DNA from: Ctenosaura bakeri
Lineage: Eukaryota; Chordata; Lepidosauria; Squamata; Iguanidae
Direction: 5' to 3'
Length of the DNA stretch: 64,000 nucleotides
NCBI GenBank assembly: GCA_948474755.1
Contig: CAOLHI010001315.1
Location: 62,001 to 126,000 of the forward strand
Below the pieces are notes generated by a model. It searched no databases and had not been told where the DNA came from. It saw nothing but the letters and a program-made list of their open reading frames with translations. Both the position numbers and the translations under genes were made by a program. Of this stretch, positions 1 through 14,200 are shown one piece after another. Every line of letters starts with the position of its first letter. The stretch's first letter is position 1.

Positions 1-16
1 GGTAAGCTCAACATCC
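1..16 (-). CDS. Gene A coding exon 14, cut by window edge
   Basis: A candidate acceptor (AACTGCAG) is followed by bases that continue the frame as RMLSLP, compatible with the small-x-PLP motif where this family's next exon starts. The intron before it would be only about 89 bases. Only 16 bases are visible, so the call is weak. Confidence 0.4.
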
Positions 17-3000
17 CTGCAGTTGTTTACACAGGGTTGTATGCAAGAAACGTTTTCTCCTGTCTCCTCTTCGTACATGCATTCACACGTGCCCAGAGTA
101 CTTACTGTTTGCATGAGGTACAAATGTATTGGACAGGATGCGTCTCAGGACAGAGTTCAAGTACAGAGGCTGAAAGAAAACACATGAAAGACAGTTGGGC
201 CCTTTCCGCATCTGAAACCATTTCCACACGACTCACCAGAAGCGGGTCTCTGTGGCTTGTCATGCCCTAAAGGGGTGAGTTTTTTTTTACCACACTTCAC
301 CATGCTTCATTATCATGTGCGATCTGCACATGCCCCTGATCTCAAGTGGAGGAGCACAGTCGATCCATTCACATTATCAACTCCCTGGCCATTCCCCTTG
401 TACTCTATTCTCTCCCCGCTTTCTCCATTTCCCGTTTACTGCACGGAGCAAAAATGGTGGTGGCCTGTCCTTTGATCGGGGGGGGAGAGATGGGGAGGAA
501 AGTGAGGAAGGGATGGAGCTCAGCACGCCCACAGCCCACCCAGTAATGCAAAGCGATTCTGCATTTGCATTAAGTGATAATGCATTTTGCATTAAGGTGT
601 AGGACAAAGAAGAAGCGCTGTGGGAGATCTAAATTGGATTTTTCCAGTTTTCAGATAATGCAGTTTCTCAACACATGGCAGCACGCTCCAAGCTGATTCT
701 CGATGCTGTCATGCAGAGCCATGGATAAAAATGTGACACTAACACACTTCTATGTGCAGAAGCAAGTCTCAAGATATGACACTACTACACAGTAACGACC
801 CCATGCAGAAATGGCCTTATTCTTTCCCATTGTCATCCTGGCATCATCCCGGCAGTTTCTTGGATGGGATGGGAGCATGTCCTCAATGCTTTCCTCTGCA
901 CCTGGCTGGCTGCCTGTGGATGGGACCACGAGCGACACATGCTTTCCTTCCACAGAGCAGCCGGCCTCTTTCCCATGGTGCACTGGGAAAGGAAGCACCT
1001 AGATCATGCTTCCACACATTCCGCATGGCTGCCAGCAATGGGAGCATCATACGATCATGGGTCATTAATGGATTTTTTTCTGTTAATGAAATATCCCACA
1101 ATTGCGATAGATGAGGACGCATTGGCAGCAGGACCACGACAACATCATGCAAAAGCATGACTTGTGGACCACCAAGCAATGCGTCCCCATCACAGAACAG
1201 CAATGTCATGTGGAAATGGCCTTGGACGAAAGGACCCTTAGGGTCTATTTGCAAATTAGATTAATGGCTGAAAACCTTGCTGATTGGCTAAAATGCCATT
1301 CCACCCACCAGTTTAGCACTGTCAATAAGTTCCGTACTTTGGCTAGTTCCTTTAAAGTTCATATTAAAACTTAGCACAGAATCATCCTGCAACTGGCATG
1401 GCTGGCCACCAACTGCCCTGGAAAATTTTGTTCACCATTTACTAAATCCGGGGCTAAGGGGAGGTCTGAGATGGGAGATTTCTGGCTCAGCACCTCAGGT
1501 ACAGCTTTCCTGTGACTTTCTACTTACATCAAAGGTTCCAACCACAGAATGAGTCAGGGAGACACCATGGAGCCTGGAGAAAACAAGCAGAATGTGAATT
1601 TTTGTGCGTCTTTGTGCCTGTCCTCTCTTGGCTAAAAGTTTTCCTTTGTTAAACAGTATCTATTCTGCACTCAAGGCCATTTCTGCACTAGACTGTTATA
1701 ACACTATTATTCCACTTTCAACCTCCTGTGGAATCCTGGGGTTTGCAAGTGGAATAATAGCTCTACAACAGTCTAGTGTGGAAATGGCGTGAGAAAAAAC
1801 CTGCAAGGTTACATATAAAACATCTGAGAAAGAAAACCCCAGTTATTGGCAGTGGTGGTGTTAGGCTTAACATTTTCATGCTTGGTAACTTGCTATAGAA
1901 TTAACACTTGGTGTTGATTAGTATTTGCATGACTCAGGGCTCATCAAACAACCTTGCTTTAGAATTGTTTGTTCTGCCTAGTAAATGTCAGTGGTCAATA
2001 TGTGCAGGGAGAAAGACACTGCTAAAGTCAAAGATGTCTTTGGGGATGACCCAGGAAGTTGCCTGGAACACAGACTTGGGCATATTAAGAGTCAAATAAA
2101 ATACAACACGTGAAACAAGCTGTGACTCTGCTAATGCTGATCATGAATCTTTTCTTTCTGTAAGCATTCTTTAATATAAACATAAATGATATAAGAAGGG
2201 AAGCCTGAAAGAATAAAATCATCCTCCCTTGTCACTGTTGTCGGTGGTGACAGCTGGATGGATCCTTTGGCCAAAGTTACTTGTGTGCGTGTTTGCATCT
2301 TTCTTTCTTTCTTTCTCTTTTCTACCATCCTACCTTGTGTTTGGGGGTTCAAGTCAGTTCCGCGTCCTTCTGGGGATACGGTGCGGGGTGGTTTTTCTTA
2401 TCCGCCCTAACAGTGGTGGAAATCAAGAGCCGGCACGGTGCATTGAATATTCGACCAGGCCAAGATTCATACAGCCAGTGTAACAGTTACTAGAAAATAT
2501 TTACAGCTGAAAAGCATTTTCACTTAGGATCAGAAAGAGAACGGCTGAAGTCCGGTTGGTGAGTCCAAACTAGAATAAACCTATTAAATCAACTGTGGAA
2601 TGAGGAGTCTTCCTAAAGGTAAATACGGTTCATTCAGTAAGGCTTCTGTTGCTGGGACCAACAACAGGATTTGGGCTGGTATAGCAGACAAGTTGAAGTC
2701 CAGCCAGCTGGACTAAGGCTATTTCCGCACTAGCCTGTTGTAGCGCTATGATTCCACTTTCAACATCCTATGGAATCCTGGGGTTTGCAGTTTCGGGAGG
2801 GGCCAGTCGGCCCCTCCTGAAACTGCAAACCCCAGGATTCCATAGGATGTTGAAAGTGGAATCATAGCGCTACAACAGGCTAGTGCAGAAATGGCCTAAG
2901 ACTCCGGGTTCAAATCCCCAATCGACCATGGAAACCTACATGTGATCCTGAGTACATCACACTCTCTCAGCCACAGAGGAAGGTAATTGAAAACTCTGTC

Positions 3001-6000
3001 TAAATAAACCTTGCCGAGAAAACCCCTGTGAGAGGCAGGGTGGTATAATGGTTGGAATGTTGGACTGGAACTCCCTGAGACCGGCATTCGAGTCCCTGCT
3101 TGGACCCTCAATGGGTTACCCTGGACAAGTCACACTCTCTCAGCCTAAGAGGAATGCAGTAGTGATCCTCAGAATAAAAGTTACCAAAAATGTATATATA
3201 TGAATGATAGGACTGCCACAAGTCAAAGCTGACCCAAAGACCCCTAACAACAAACGATGGTGGAAATTGACTAGAAACATCTGAAATAAATTGCAGCTTT
3301 AAAAACGCTGCGTAAACAAGCAACATGGAAAATAAATTACTCCAACACTTATAGCCGAATGTCTTCTGATTAAACAGCCAGGTGGCCGTGAATTAGATGA
3401 AGGGATATTGTGATTCAATGGACTAGACGTACTAGACTCCAGCTCCCATCATTCCTACTGGCTGGGAGATTATGGGAGCTGTAGTCCAACACATCTGGAG
3501 AACCTCCGTTTCCAGAAGGCAAAGCTAGCTCATCAGCCGCATATTTACCAGGTTGTTAACTAGGATCAAAGCTCAATGAAGAATAAAAATCTGATTTTAA
3601 AAAGTCCAGAGAAAACAATTTTAGTCAGAGAGAAACACCAAAGGAACTGCTGTGGTTCTTTTACCCATGAAGTCTAAGGATGAATTTCAAGTTCATGTTG
3701 TCAGTGGAAACATCTGCTTGCGAAACAGCCGTCTGTGGATAAAAAGGAGGTTCCAGTTAGCACTTAACGGTAGCTATTTTTGGAACCGAAGATTTAAGAA
3801 GTTGGGGATGGTTCCCCAAAATACCTTTCTTCTGGACTTTCTGGAGCAGGTGGTTGGCAACCGTGGTAAGACTACAGTAGATGGATCCACTCTGGACTGA
3901 TCATAGAATCATAGAATCATAGAAATGTAGAGTGACATTTCTCCAGGTATTTAAAGATGGCCCTCATGTCACTCCTCAGTCTTCTCTCCTCCAGGCTAAA
4001 TATACCCAGCCCCTGAAGTCATTTCTCATCTTTGACCGTCTTGGTTGCCCTCCTCCAGATATGTTCCAACTTATTACTGTCCTTAAAAAGACACCCCTTC
4101 TGAGGCCCATTGCATTGCTGAGCCCAAAAGGTTCTTGCTGGTCCAATAACTCACCATTTTGATGGTAAAGAAGAGTAGATTCTTGCCCTGTGGATGGTCC
4201 CCAATGACCTTGAATTCCATGTCCTGTTCCAGTTGGACTACTCCTGCGGCCAGAGAGAGTGCTGGGATTCCATAGGAGCACGACAGTGACCTTATCTGGG
4301 CACCCTGCAAGGGTCAAGGGAATAATTTAATATGTAAAGATCTCGTCTAGATACTCCTCAGAACAAGAAGAATTACAGCTGAGAAAGTCTGACGGAATCT
4401 TCAGAGCCTTTCATTTTGCAGATAGTTAGACAGGGTTTGAGTGCAGGCTGGAAGAACTGATTTTTATCTTTATTAAAGCAAAATGAGAAAACGTAGCAGA
4501 TAATTTTGAAACCATACGGTCTCCCTTTATTACATTTGCTTCAAAAATTAACTTCACCCATAGACTCCTATTGAAAATTATCTTTTGGAACCGCCGTAAT
4601 GTAATGTGATCCTGTTATCTGCAGTTAAGTTTAACTGGATTGCCTTTGTAAATGCATTCCTAATATGAATAAAAGAGCCTAGTTATGATATACAAAATTA
4701 TTTAAAAAGATATTTTTTTAAAAAAAGAATTGAGAACATGAGGAAGTGCCATCTGTGTTTTGGAAACCTTTACACAAAGAGTATGCAAGGAAGAGCCCAT
4801 CATTTGTGTACCTTCTACAAGTCGCATTAAAGAGTAAGTTACAAAGGTAGCATGGTGCAGTGGTTTGAGTGATGGACTGGGACTCCAAGAAACCAGGGTA
4901 CAAATCCTTGTTTGGACATGGAAACCCATAGGGTGAGCTTCAGCAAGTCACACTTTCTCAGCCTCAGAGGATGGCAAAGACAAACCCTCTCTGAACAAGA
5001 ATCTTGCCAAGAAAAACACCATGATCGGTTCACCTTAGGGCCACCACAAATAAGAAACAACTTGGAAGTCATACAATAATAGTAACAACAATGAGAGTTG
5101 TTTGCCCCAAGGCAAGAAGTTTAACAACTAGTTGTGGTCATGGAAGAAGACTGGCTTTAGATTCAAAGGAGTCCTTTGCTTATAAACAAGAGCTTGGAAA
5201 AATTCCTTTTTGCGTCTATGGCCATTTCCGTACTAGACGGTTATAGCACTATGATTCCACTTTCAATCTCCTATGGAGTCCTGGGGTTTGCAGTTTTGGG
5301 AGGGGCCTTTGAGGATGAGGACGGCCTTTGAGGCCCCTCCCGAAACTGCAAACCCCAGGATTCCATAGGGTGTTGAAAGTGGAATAATAGCGCTATAACC
5401 ATCTAGTGTGGAAATGGCCTGACTCCCAAGATGCCCCACTGTCGAGGCTGGCGAGGGGAGCTTGGGAGCTGTAGACCAAACAAGTAACTTTTCCAAAGCC
5501 TTTCTGTAGATAGCTGTCAAAGAAATGCCTGCTATATCAATGAGATCAGCTCTGAAGTCTGAAACAAGAGGTGTAAAATCTTTAAATCTGCAAAGGATAT
5601 TAGGAAATAAAAATAATATTTGGAAGCACATTCATTTTAGTATAAGACAAATTTTCCAACCAAGACGAATTTACTTCTGTCCACTCTACATGGTTGACCA
5701 AAGCCTGTTGAATTTATTTCTTTGGTGTTCATCCTGCAGAGACACCACAGTGCAGATGATTTGAACACTGGGCTATGACTCTGTAGGGCTTTAGCCATGG
5801 AATGGAAACCCACTGGGCAAGTCACATTCTCTCAACCTCAGAGGAAGGCAAAGGCAAACCTCCCACTGAACAAACTTTGCCAAAAAACCCTGTGATAGAT
5901 TCGCCTTAGGGCAGCCAGGAGTTGGAAACAACTTGAAGGCTCACAACACCTGAAAAGTTCATAAAATATCTTCAGCTACACAGATGCTAAGTGTGTTGTT

Positions 6001-9000
6001 GTTGTGTGACTTCAAATTGTTTATGACTTACACCAACCGTAAGGCAAACCCATTATAGGGTTTTCTGGGGCTGAGAGTGTGTGAAGCACCCAAGGCCACC
6101 CAGTGGGTTTCATGGCTGAGTAGAAAATCAAACCCTGGCCTCCAGAGTCATAGTCCAATGCTTCTTAATCCTTGAAGATTTATAAGGTATGCTAAACTGT
6201 TCTGAAAAAAACTATTCTGGTATTATTCTGATAACTGAAAACTTATCCAGACGAAGTCTGAAAAATTATTTTTATGCCCTGAAATTTCTGAAGGATCATT
6301 TCTCAGAAGAATTCTACATGGCATTACCACCCCTGGAGTTAAGCACAATGGCCCTTTCCGCACAGCATTTTCCATGCAAAAGGGTGCCTGGAGCGTCGTG
6401 CGACTGTGAGGAGCGATTTGCATGACGCACTCACAATCGCGCAATGCTCCAGGATAGGGCAGGTGCCGATTGCGCACCTTTTCATTTTCAGCTAGAAGCC
6501 AAACATGGTTCACGATCGTGCATTGCTACTGGGCCCCACGCGCACTTACCTGGTGTGCGGAGCCTCCGGAGTCGCACCGGTCATGCTTCCTGCCCCAGTG
6601 CAGCCTGGGAAACTCCCAGGCTGCACTGCGGAAGGAAGAAGTGGGGCTCTTGCGTGAGCAGGCAGCTCGTGTATAGCCGAAGGACCCTGGATGCAAGAGC
6701 CTCTTGCCAGAGGCTGCTCGCACAATCCCTGCACCCCAGTGCCGGAAAAAGGCAAGGTGCAGAAAGGGCCAATGACCTGGACCAGAAGGCAACATGCAAT
6801 CCTCCATCTCCACCACTCCATGTCCTCTCCACCTCCACCCCTTGCCAAGCCAGAAGTTGTCACACCCAGCAAGAGATCCCTGCTGTGGATGCTGCTTGCT
6901 TGGGAAGGAGAGCTTGGAGGAGATCTTTTAAAACCCTCTAAGGGTTGTGAGTGGAGTCTGATAGCAGATTGAACTTGTCATTTTTTTTTAATGACACAGT
7001 GCCAGGCGGATGCTGGCTTCACTGAGAGGACTCGGGAGGATACGATGGTTGATCTTCAGAAATATAACTTACCGCTGGCATTGTAAAACCTGGTATGGAG
7101 TTCATTTGTTGCTGGATGAGGGCAACCTGTGAAGAAACCAACAAGAGGTTAGAAACAAGGGTAATGGGGCAGCTTTTTGTTTGTTTGCTGATAGTTGTTT
7201 TTTTTGTTCTGTGCTCATATAGAGCATGGTCTGGGATGCTTTTCTTTAAAAAAAAATCTGACAAAAGAAAAAGAAGGCCACATTGGGGAGCGTGGAGGGA
7301 CTGAATGAGAACATTGCCTTGTTGAATAAGAATCCTGCCCTCTCCGCTGTGAAGTTTCCCTTCAGTCCTCAAACATCCAGCATTGTAACACTTGAGCATT
7401 TAGAACCAGAGTTTAGCCATCCTAAGACAAGATGCGAGGGAAATGGCAGAGGGAGGGAGAGCACAGCAAGTACAGGCATCTCCATGCGTGTGATGAAGTA
7501 GGCTTAAGTCTCCAAAGGCTGGTGCTACCCAGTCTGTTCTCTCCACCTCAAAGGTGCTACAAATTCCCTTTGGATACTGAGCGCGACTAAAACGGTGATA
7601 ACTTTGAATTCTATCAAAAGGCACTAGAGACGGACAATTTTAAGTACAGGTTGAGCCTCTCTTATCTGAAATGTCGGAGACCAGAAGCATTCTGTATTGT
7701 GGATTTTTTCAGATTTTGGAATGCCTGTATTTGAACATAAGTACATAATGAGATATCTTGCAGATGGGACCCAACACTGATTTCCCCAAGCCCACCCTGG
7801 CCCCCCAGCAGGATTCTCATTTTGTCTAAGAGCAGAGCCAAAGAACAAGAACAAAGAGCAGAGCCAAAGGAGAGGGCAGGCCATAAATAACCCTTCTAAG
7901 TGTCCCTGTTCTCTTTCTCAGCTTTCATTTCTCACCAGCCTCACCTCTTCTTCATTTGCTACTTGTGTTATGCATGAGATGCAAGGCTGGAGAGAGACGG
8001 AGGATCTGTGAAATGTCAAGAATCTATGTCTCCCACCACTTTCACAGATCCTCACGTCTTTCTCTCCAGCCTTGTGTCTCTCACGCCTTTCTCCAGGGAG
8101 TCCTTGGCCATTTCCGCACTAGCGTGTTATAGCGCTATGATTCCACTTTCAACATCCTATGGAATCCTGGGGTTTGCAGTTTAGGGAGGGGCCAGCTGGA
8201 TTCCATAGGATGTTGAAAGTGGAATCATAGCACTATAAATGGCTAGTGTGGAAATGGCCCTCCAGACACCCACATCCCCTTGAGCAGGAACACCACAACC
8301 ACCGCCTTGAAGGTGGAATTGTGTAGCTGGCAGCCAAAAGTTTTGGGTTTTGAGGGTTTCAAGTTTCAGATTTCCAGAGGAGGGAGGCTCAACCCATATC
8401 TCACTTACTGGAATGCTAGACATTTGGGAACTGGATGAGAATGCCATTTGGGAGCAGAATTCTTATTTGCGGGTCAAAGTTCTCCTTTATCCCTTTCATT
8501 ACATCCCTGATGATACTTTAGAGAAGGGTGACAGCTCAAGTTAAGAGGTCCCAGGGTCTGCCCTGGGCTGGGCCAGGAAGGGCTACTCCCTTAAACTATA
8601 AAGAGAACGTTAGTGACTCCGGAATGGCTGGGAGTGGAGAAATGGAGTGGATCACAAGCCAATTTTCTGCAGCTGCAACTTTCTGAGGGCACCTGAGATA
8701 GCCAGAAATGCCCCGCTCCATGGCCATTTCCGCACTACACTCTTATAGCGCGGTTATTCCACTTTCAACATCTGGCCCCTCCCGAAACTGCAAACTCCAG
8801 GATTCCATAGGATGTTGAAAGTGGAATAATCGCGCTATAAGAGTGTAGTGCAGAAATGGCCCATGAAAGGAAATGGCCAAAAAACTATTTCTGGTTTTTA
8901 AGGGGTAGCTTTTAAAAATTCATGTTCAACAGCAGCAAAGGACCTGCCTCTTGAAACACCCATTTCCAGCAAGAGGTGGGAATCCAGCCGATATCTTACT

Positions 9001-11175
9001 TTAGAAATGAAAAAAATAATAATTGAAAGTTATATATTTATTATATATTTATTTTAATTAAATGCCCCTTTCCCCCTGGAGTGGGACTCAAAGCAGCTCA
9101 CGAAAAGAATGCTTGAGAAAGAAGTGAGAAAAGCACTTTCTGTGTGTTCAACAATCCCAATGATGATTTTGTTCCCAGTCCTCAACTGGACTCATGGATT
9201 GTTCCCACCAACCCCTCACCCCAATCTCACCCATTTCTTATGCCCTCCCTCAAAGCTGAGAGGGCACGGGGGCAACCGAGTGAGGAAGATCATTCTTACA
9301 GGCTGCTTTCTGCACATGACGACACCATCCGCATCATCATGAACCAGATTTAAAAAAACAAAACAAAACCACCATGTGGCAAGCCTTCCGATCTTTGCCT
9401 GGTTACCCTACGTGTCATTTGGGGCTGAGTCAGGAGTAAATTCCCTCTTCCTTTCCTGCTGCTGTTACTTCCGCTATGGCACTGTGGGTGAGGACCTCAG
9501 ATATCATTTGATATCAAGTAATTCGGCCTTAGCTGGACTGCCTTCAGTCACCCCACTCCACGTGTTTGGGAGGTTCTCCGGACAAGCACGGACATGAGTG
9601 CGGCCTCTAATGGTGTTGCATTCCAGACCCCACTGAGGCCAGCAACCCCAGCCTCGCTCGTAGCTTCAGGGAATTTCCACTTGCAAACTTCACAATAGCT
9701 GCGTGGCTCTCAGCAGAGCCAGTTCGGTAAACAAGACATTTACATACTGACCAAACTATTGTCGTTGAGCATTAAGCTCATCATGCTAAATTTGACCTTT
9801 CCAAACCCTTTGTCCAGCGCCAAAACTCCTTTGGTTCTCACCTGGCTTGCCATAGCCGGTAGGCACAAACTCCCCTATAAAAACCTCGCGTTTCAAAACG
9901 GTCTTCGGACTACTTTGGACTTCCATCCGGCCTTGCTGCCAGTTGTCTAAGGAACTCCCCTCAGCTCCCCATGCTGAGATTTCTTCCCCGGAACCCCGCT
10001 CTTCTCCAGGACTACAAGACCAGGTGTCGTATTGCCTACCCTTTTGCAACTCCCATTTCCATTTTCACAGCTAGTTAGTTTATGTCTTGTCTTTTGTGTT
10101 TTTGTCTTTAATAAAGAATTCTTTGTTATTGGAAAAACCTTGTCTAGCTGCTCTCTGACCCGCCGCTGTATACATTGGGTTTAAAGATCCTTGCAAAGCT
10201 ACCCTGCCTCTCGTTAGCCAAAAGAGTGCTCCAGCTAATTTTCCCCAATTGGTATTTTATATTTGGCAATCTGGGCGCCCCTCCCGGGACCCCCCAACAC
10301 ACAGGGGAACACTGCCACAGAATTTCTCCCCTTTGCAAGACTACTTTGAAAACTGCATAATTTTAGTCTAGCAGTGTGGAGAAAATTGATTAAAACATCC
10401 CTTCTCTCTTGCAGGAGTGAATAATTAAACGCATCATGTCCCTTTCACAAGCACATTGTAAGTTGTCCTCTGGAAACAGACATTTTGGTGCAATGGGGAA
10501 TGCCCATATTCAGCCTCAATCTGCTGAACTGGAGTTGCTTGGAAGTGTGCTGAGTACTGTGGCTCACAAATGAGTTGTTATTGTATAACTCCATGAGCAT
10601 AAATTTATGCTCAGCCTTTATGCTCAGCGAGCATAAATTTATACTCAGCTCTTTGAGCGAGCATCTCAACTCACTGTCTAAGCGCTTTGGGGATGGGAGA
10701 TTTGAGTTCTGTGAAACCCAACAAAATGGTGATGGTTCCAAGCTCACCTCTTGCAATTCGTCAATGTTGATGGTCTCGGGGGGCATGGCAGCCAAGACCA
10801 CTGAGCTGAGCATGTGTTCACTCATCAGCATGTTCATGGAGGAGCCAGCGCTCAGTGGTACGTCAGGAAGTGGGGCAGAAACTGGGGGTATCACGTAGGT
10901 CTCCCCTCCGTGCAGTTGCATTTGTCCCTGGAAAGGAAAGACGAGGCAGAATGACTAGCAGGATGAACCTGAGGCCACTTCCGCACTAGTCTGTTATAGC
11001 GCTATGATTCCACTTTCAATCTCCTATGGAATCCTGGGGTTTGCAGTTTCGGGAGGGGCCGGCTGGATTCCATAGGAGGTTGAAAGTGGAATCATAGTGC
11101 TATAACAGACTAGTGCGGAAATGGCCTCAGATTGATACAAACAGGCAGAAAACGTATGGCAGCTGGTGGCTTCTG

Positions 11176-11216
<41 letters not shown>

Positions 11217-14200
11217 TCCTTTAGATTTATGCATTAAAAAGACTACAATTAAAAGCATACAAAAAGTCAACATTAAAACAGAAATAAATTATTAACTATA
11301 TTAAAAACTCATGGTCTAAAAAGATATTAAAAGTTACACACAACAGTACAGTTCAAAACAAGGCAGCACTTACAGCCTATCTAAAAGCCCATCTAAGTAA
11401 TAAAAAAAAATAGTCTTCCCCTGTGGAGAGAAGGACAGCAAAGAGGGGAACTCCAAAGCGTGGGGGCAACTGCTAAGAAGGCCGTCTCTCATGTTTTCCA
11501 CTAGCCACACCTGTGAGGGTTGTGGGACTGAGAGAAGGGCCTCTCGTCTAGATCTCAGGATCCGGGCGGCTCATGCCTGGAGATGTGGACTTTCAAATAT
11601 CCTGGGCCACAAGCAGCACTTTGAATTGTGATGGTAAATGATGGAATTACAGATCAGATTCAAATATCAAGAGGAACAAGACAAGGATGTCCATTATCTC
11701 CAATATTATTTGCAATAGTTATAGAAATATTAGCGAATGTAATAAGAAATGATGAGAATTTGGAAGGAATTGGAATTAAGGAGAAAAATAAAATAAGTTT
11801 ATTTGCAGATGATACATTGTTAACAATTAAAGATCCAATTAAAAAGATTGATGGGATAGATAAACATTTAAAAGAGTTTGGGGAGAAGACAGGATTAGTA
11901 ATAAATTGGGCCAAATCAGAAATAATGTTGTTTAACTATACTAAAGAAGAAGTACAAAAATTTGTAAGTAATAAAAGAATGATACTTAAAGTAAAAGAAT
12001 CAATTAAATATTTAGGAATAGATATTACAAAAAATTTACAAGGATTACAGGAAAAAAATTATAAGAAATTAAAATCTGAATTGTGCCCAGAAATCAACTT
12101 TGGAGCAGGGGAGTTGTTTGTCACTGGGGTGGCAAATTTGCTCTCCAGAATTCTGAACCCAGTCCTCAAAATAGGTTCAGCACTTTCCTAAAGATCTCTG
12201 GCATTAAGAGGAACAGGGATCCTGCTTCTGATTGTTGCACCTTTGAACGCTGGTGGGAGGGTGGTGGCAACATCATTATATTGTGTTTTTATTGACAGGA
12301 GCACAGATTGCCATTGCTCACAGCAGCTGCTGCCCAGTAAAGCAGGATTGTGTGAGGGGTCTGGCTAGAAGATGCTACAAGGATCTTTCATGTTTGGGGG
12401 TATATCAAGAACAGGCAGCTGGAGAGACCCCTCAGGGACCTGGCACAACTGATTCTCTCAGCAAACCCTGTGGCCACGAGGACGCTGGTGTCAACCTTGG
12501 AGCCCTGGTGGCACAGTGGTTAAATGCTAGTATTGCAACCACAAGGTAGTGAGTTCGATCCTGCCGGGCTCCAAGGTTGACTCAGCCTTCCATCCTTCCG
12601 CAGGTCGGTAAAATGAGTACCCAGCTTGTTGGGGGCAATTAGCTAAAATACATTGTAAACCGCTTAGATAACACTCAGTTGATAAGCGGTATAGAAATAA
12701 ATACTATTGCTATTGCTATTCCTCAGCAACCCAATCTGCAGTGCTCCAGAAATTCTTTTGTTGGGGCACCGTCTGACTTAATAGGTGGGTTTTCAGGGTT
12801 GTGCTCCATCATTCATGACTGTAAATATGAATCCCCAAAGTTGCAAGATTGCTAAGTCTGGCTTATGATCTCGTAAACTTTGAACAAGAGGCTGCCCATC
12901 TGTTTTGTTTTGGCTGCAGGAGTGCAGCCTGTTCATTGCTGACATCTTAAGTTTGCAAATATTCCTACTGCACAGACAGTGACGGGTAACTGTTGATGCA
13001 GAAGGAGTCCTACCGGTGGAACAGGACAGAGGAAAGGGAAGAGTCAGCACTATTGGGAGTCTCCTGCTAGGCTGAGGCCAAAATCACACACAAATCCCAG
13101 TGATGAATCTGAAGCTTAGGGTTTGAATCACCTATTCTGTAAGGTTGTGTTTTTTAAAAGTTGAAAAAACTGAAAGCAAAACCAAGAGATGCTGAGAAAT
13201 AACTGCATTGGGTCATGATCTCTGGACCCATCCCCTGGTCAACTCCTCAACGGCCTGTACTTACTTGGTATCCAATCACCATGGCGTCTTGTTGAATAGT
13301 GTAGGTAGAAGGAGAAAGCCGGATGGTTTCTCCATGTACCCGGGATGACCATGAGCCTGGAGGAGAATGAAAAGGAAGAGGGAATCAAACAATAAAAGAG
13401 AGAGAGCAGGCATGTCTAAAAAGGGATAGAGTCCAGGGCAGCTCACATTGGCCTAAATGGAACATATATGTGAGAAGGAACTGGAGGGCTGTGCCTACTG
13501 CATAGAGTCATAGAGCTGAAAGTAACTCCAAGGGTCACCAAACCCCTGACCAGGGTGTATGGGGGCTCCCATGCCAGCAGAGTGGTTAATCCATTTCAGC
13601 TTTTATGGCAGGCTTTAATAAAGAAGTTCTCCAAGGTGCTGAATGTTCAGCACAATAATACAGGATAATCCTGTATTAGAGAGTAGGAGAAGCAAAAGGC
13701 AATGCAAAAATCAGCACGCAGAGAAAAAGTAAAGCAGACAAGGTGTAAGAAAAGGCTATTGTTCGCACCAGAACATGCATTTCCCACTGTTGCATTCCTC
13801 ATTTAATAATCTAATACCCCTGGCATGCCATCAAATAGCCAAAGAATACCCCTGGCATGCCATCAAATAGCCAAACATCTTGGATGTTGTCAACATAGCT
13901 TCCTGACCATGGAAGGGAAAGGAAAATCTAGACTTCTATTTACAAATACTTCAAGGTTTTTATGATTCATTCCAAGGGCACAGGGTAGGTTATCATTGGA
14001 AACAATATGTTCAAGGGAGAGGGGCAGCCGGATGAATGTACTGTTAGACTTTGGCATAGCAGGTTGAAAAATGTTGCTAATCCTTAAGTCAGTGGTTCTC
14101 AGTCTTTGGTCCTCCAGATGTTTTGGACTTCAGTTGACCATTGGCCAATCTGGTTATGGTTGTGGGAGCTGAAGCCCCAAATTTGGAGGACCAAAGATTG

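Noticed and set aside
10575..10898. Plus-strand frame of 107 codons
   Set aside because: It is the antisense of gene A exon 8, which has proper splice sites on the minus strand.
12503..12722. tRNA-like box A and box B, suggesting a tRNA gene
   Set aside because: No cloverleaf acceptor stem; the unit continues into a SINE body and tail, so it is a tRNA-derived SINE.
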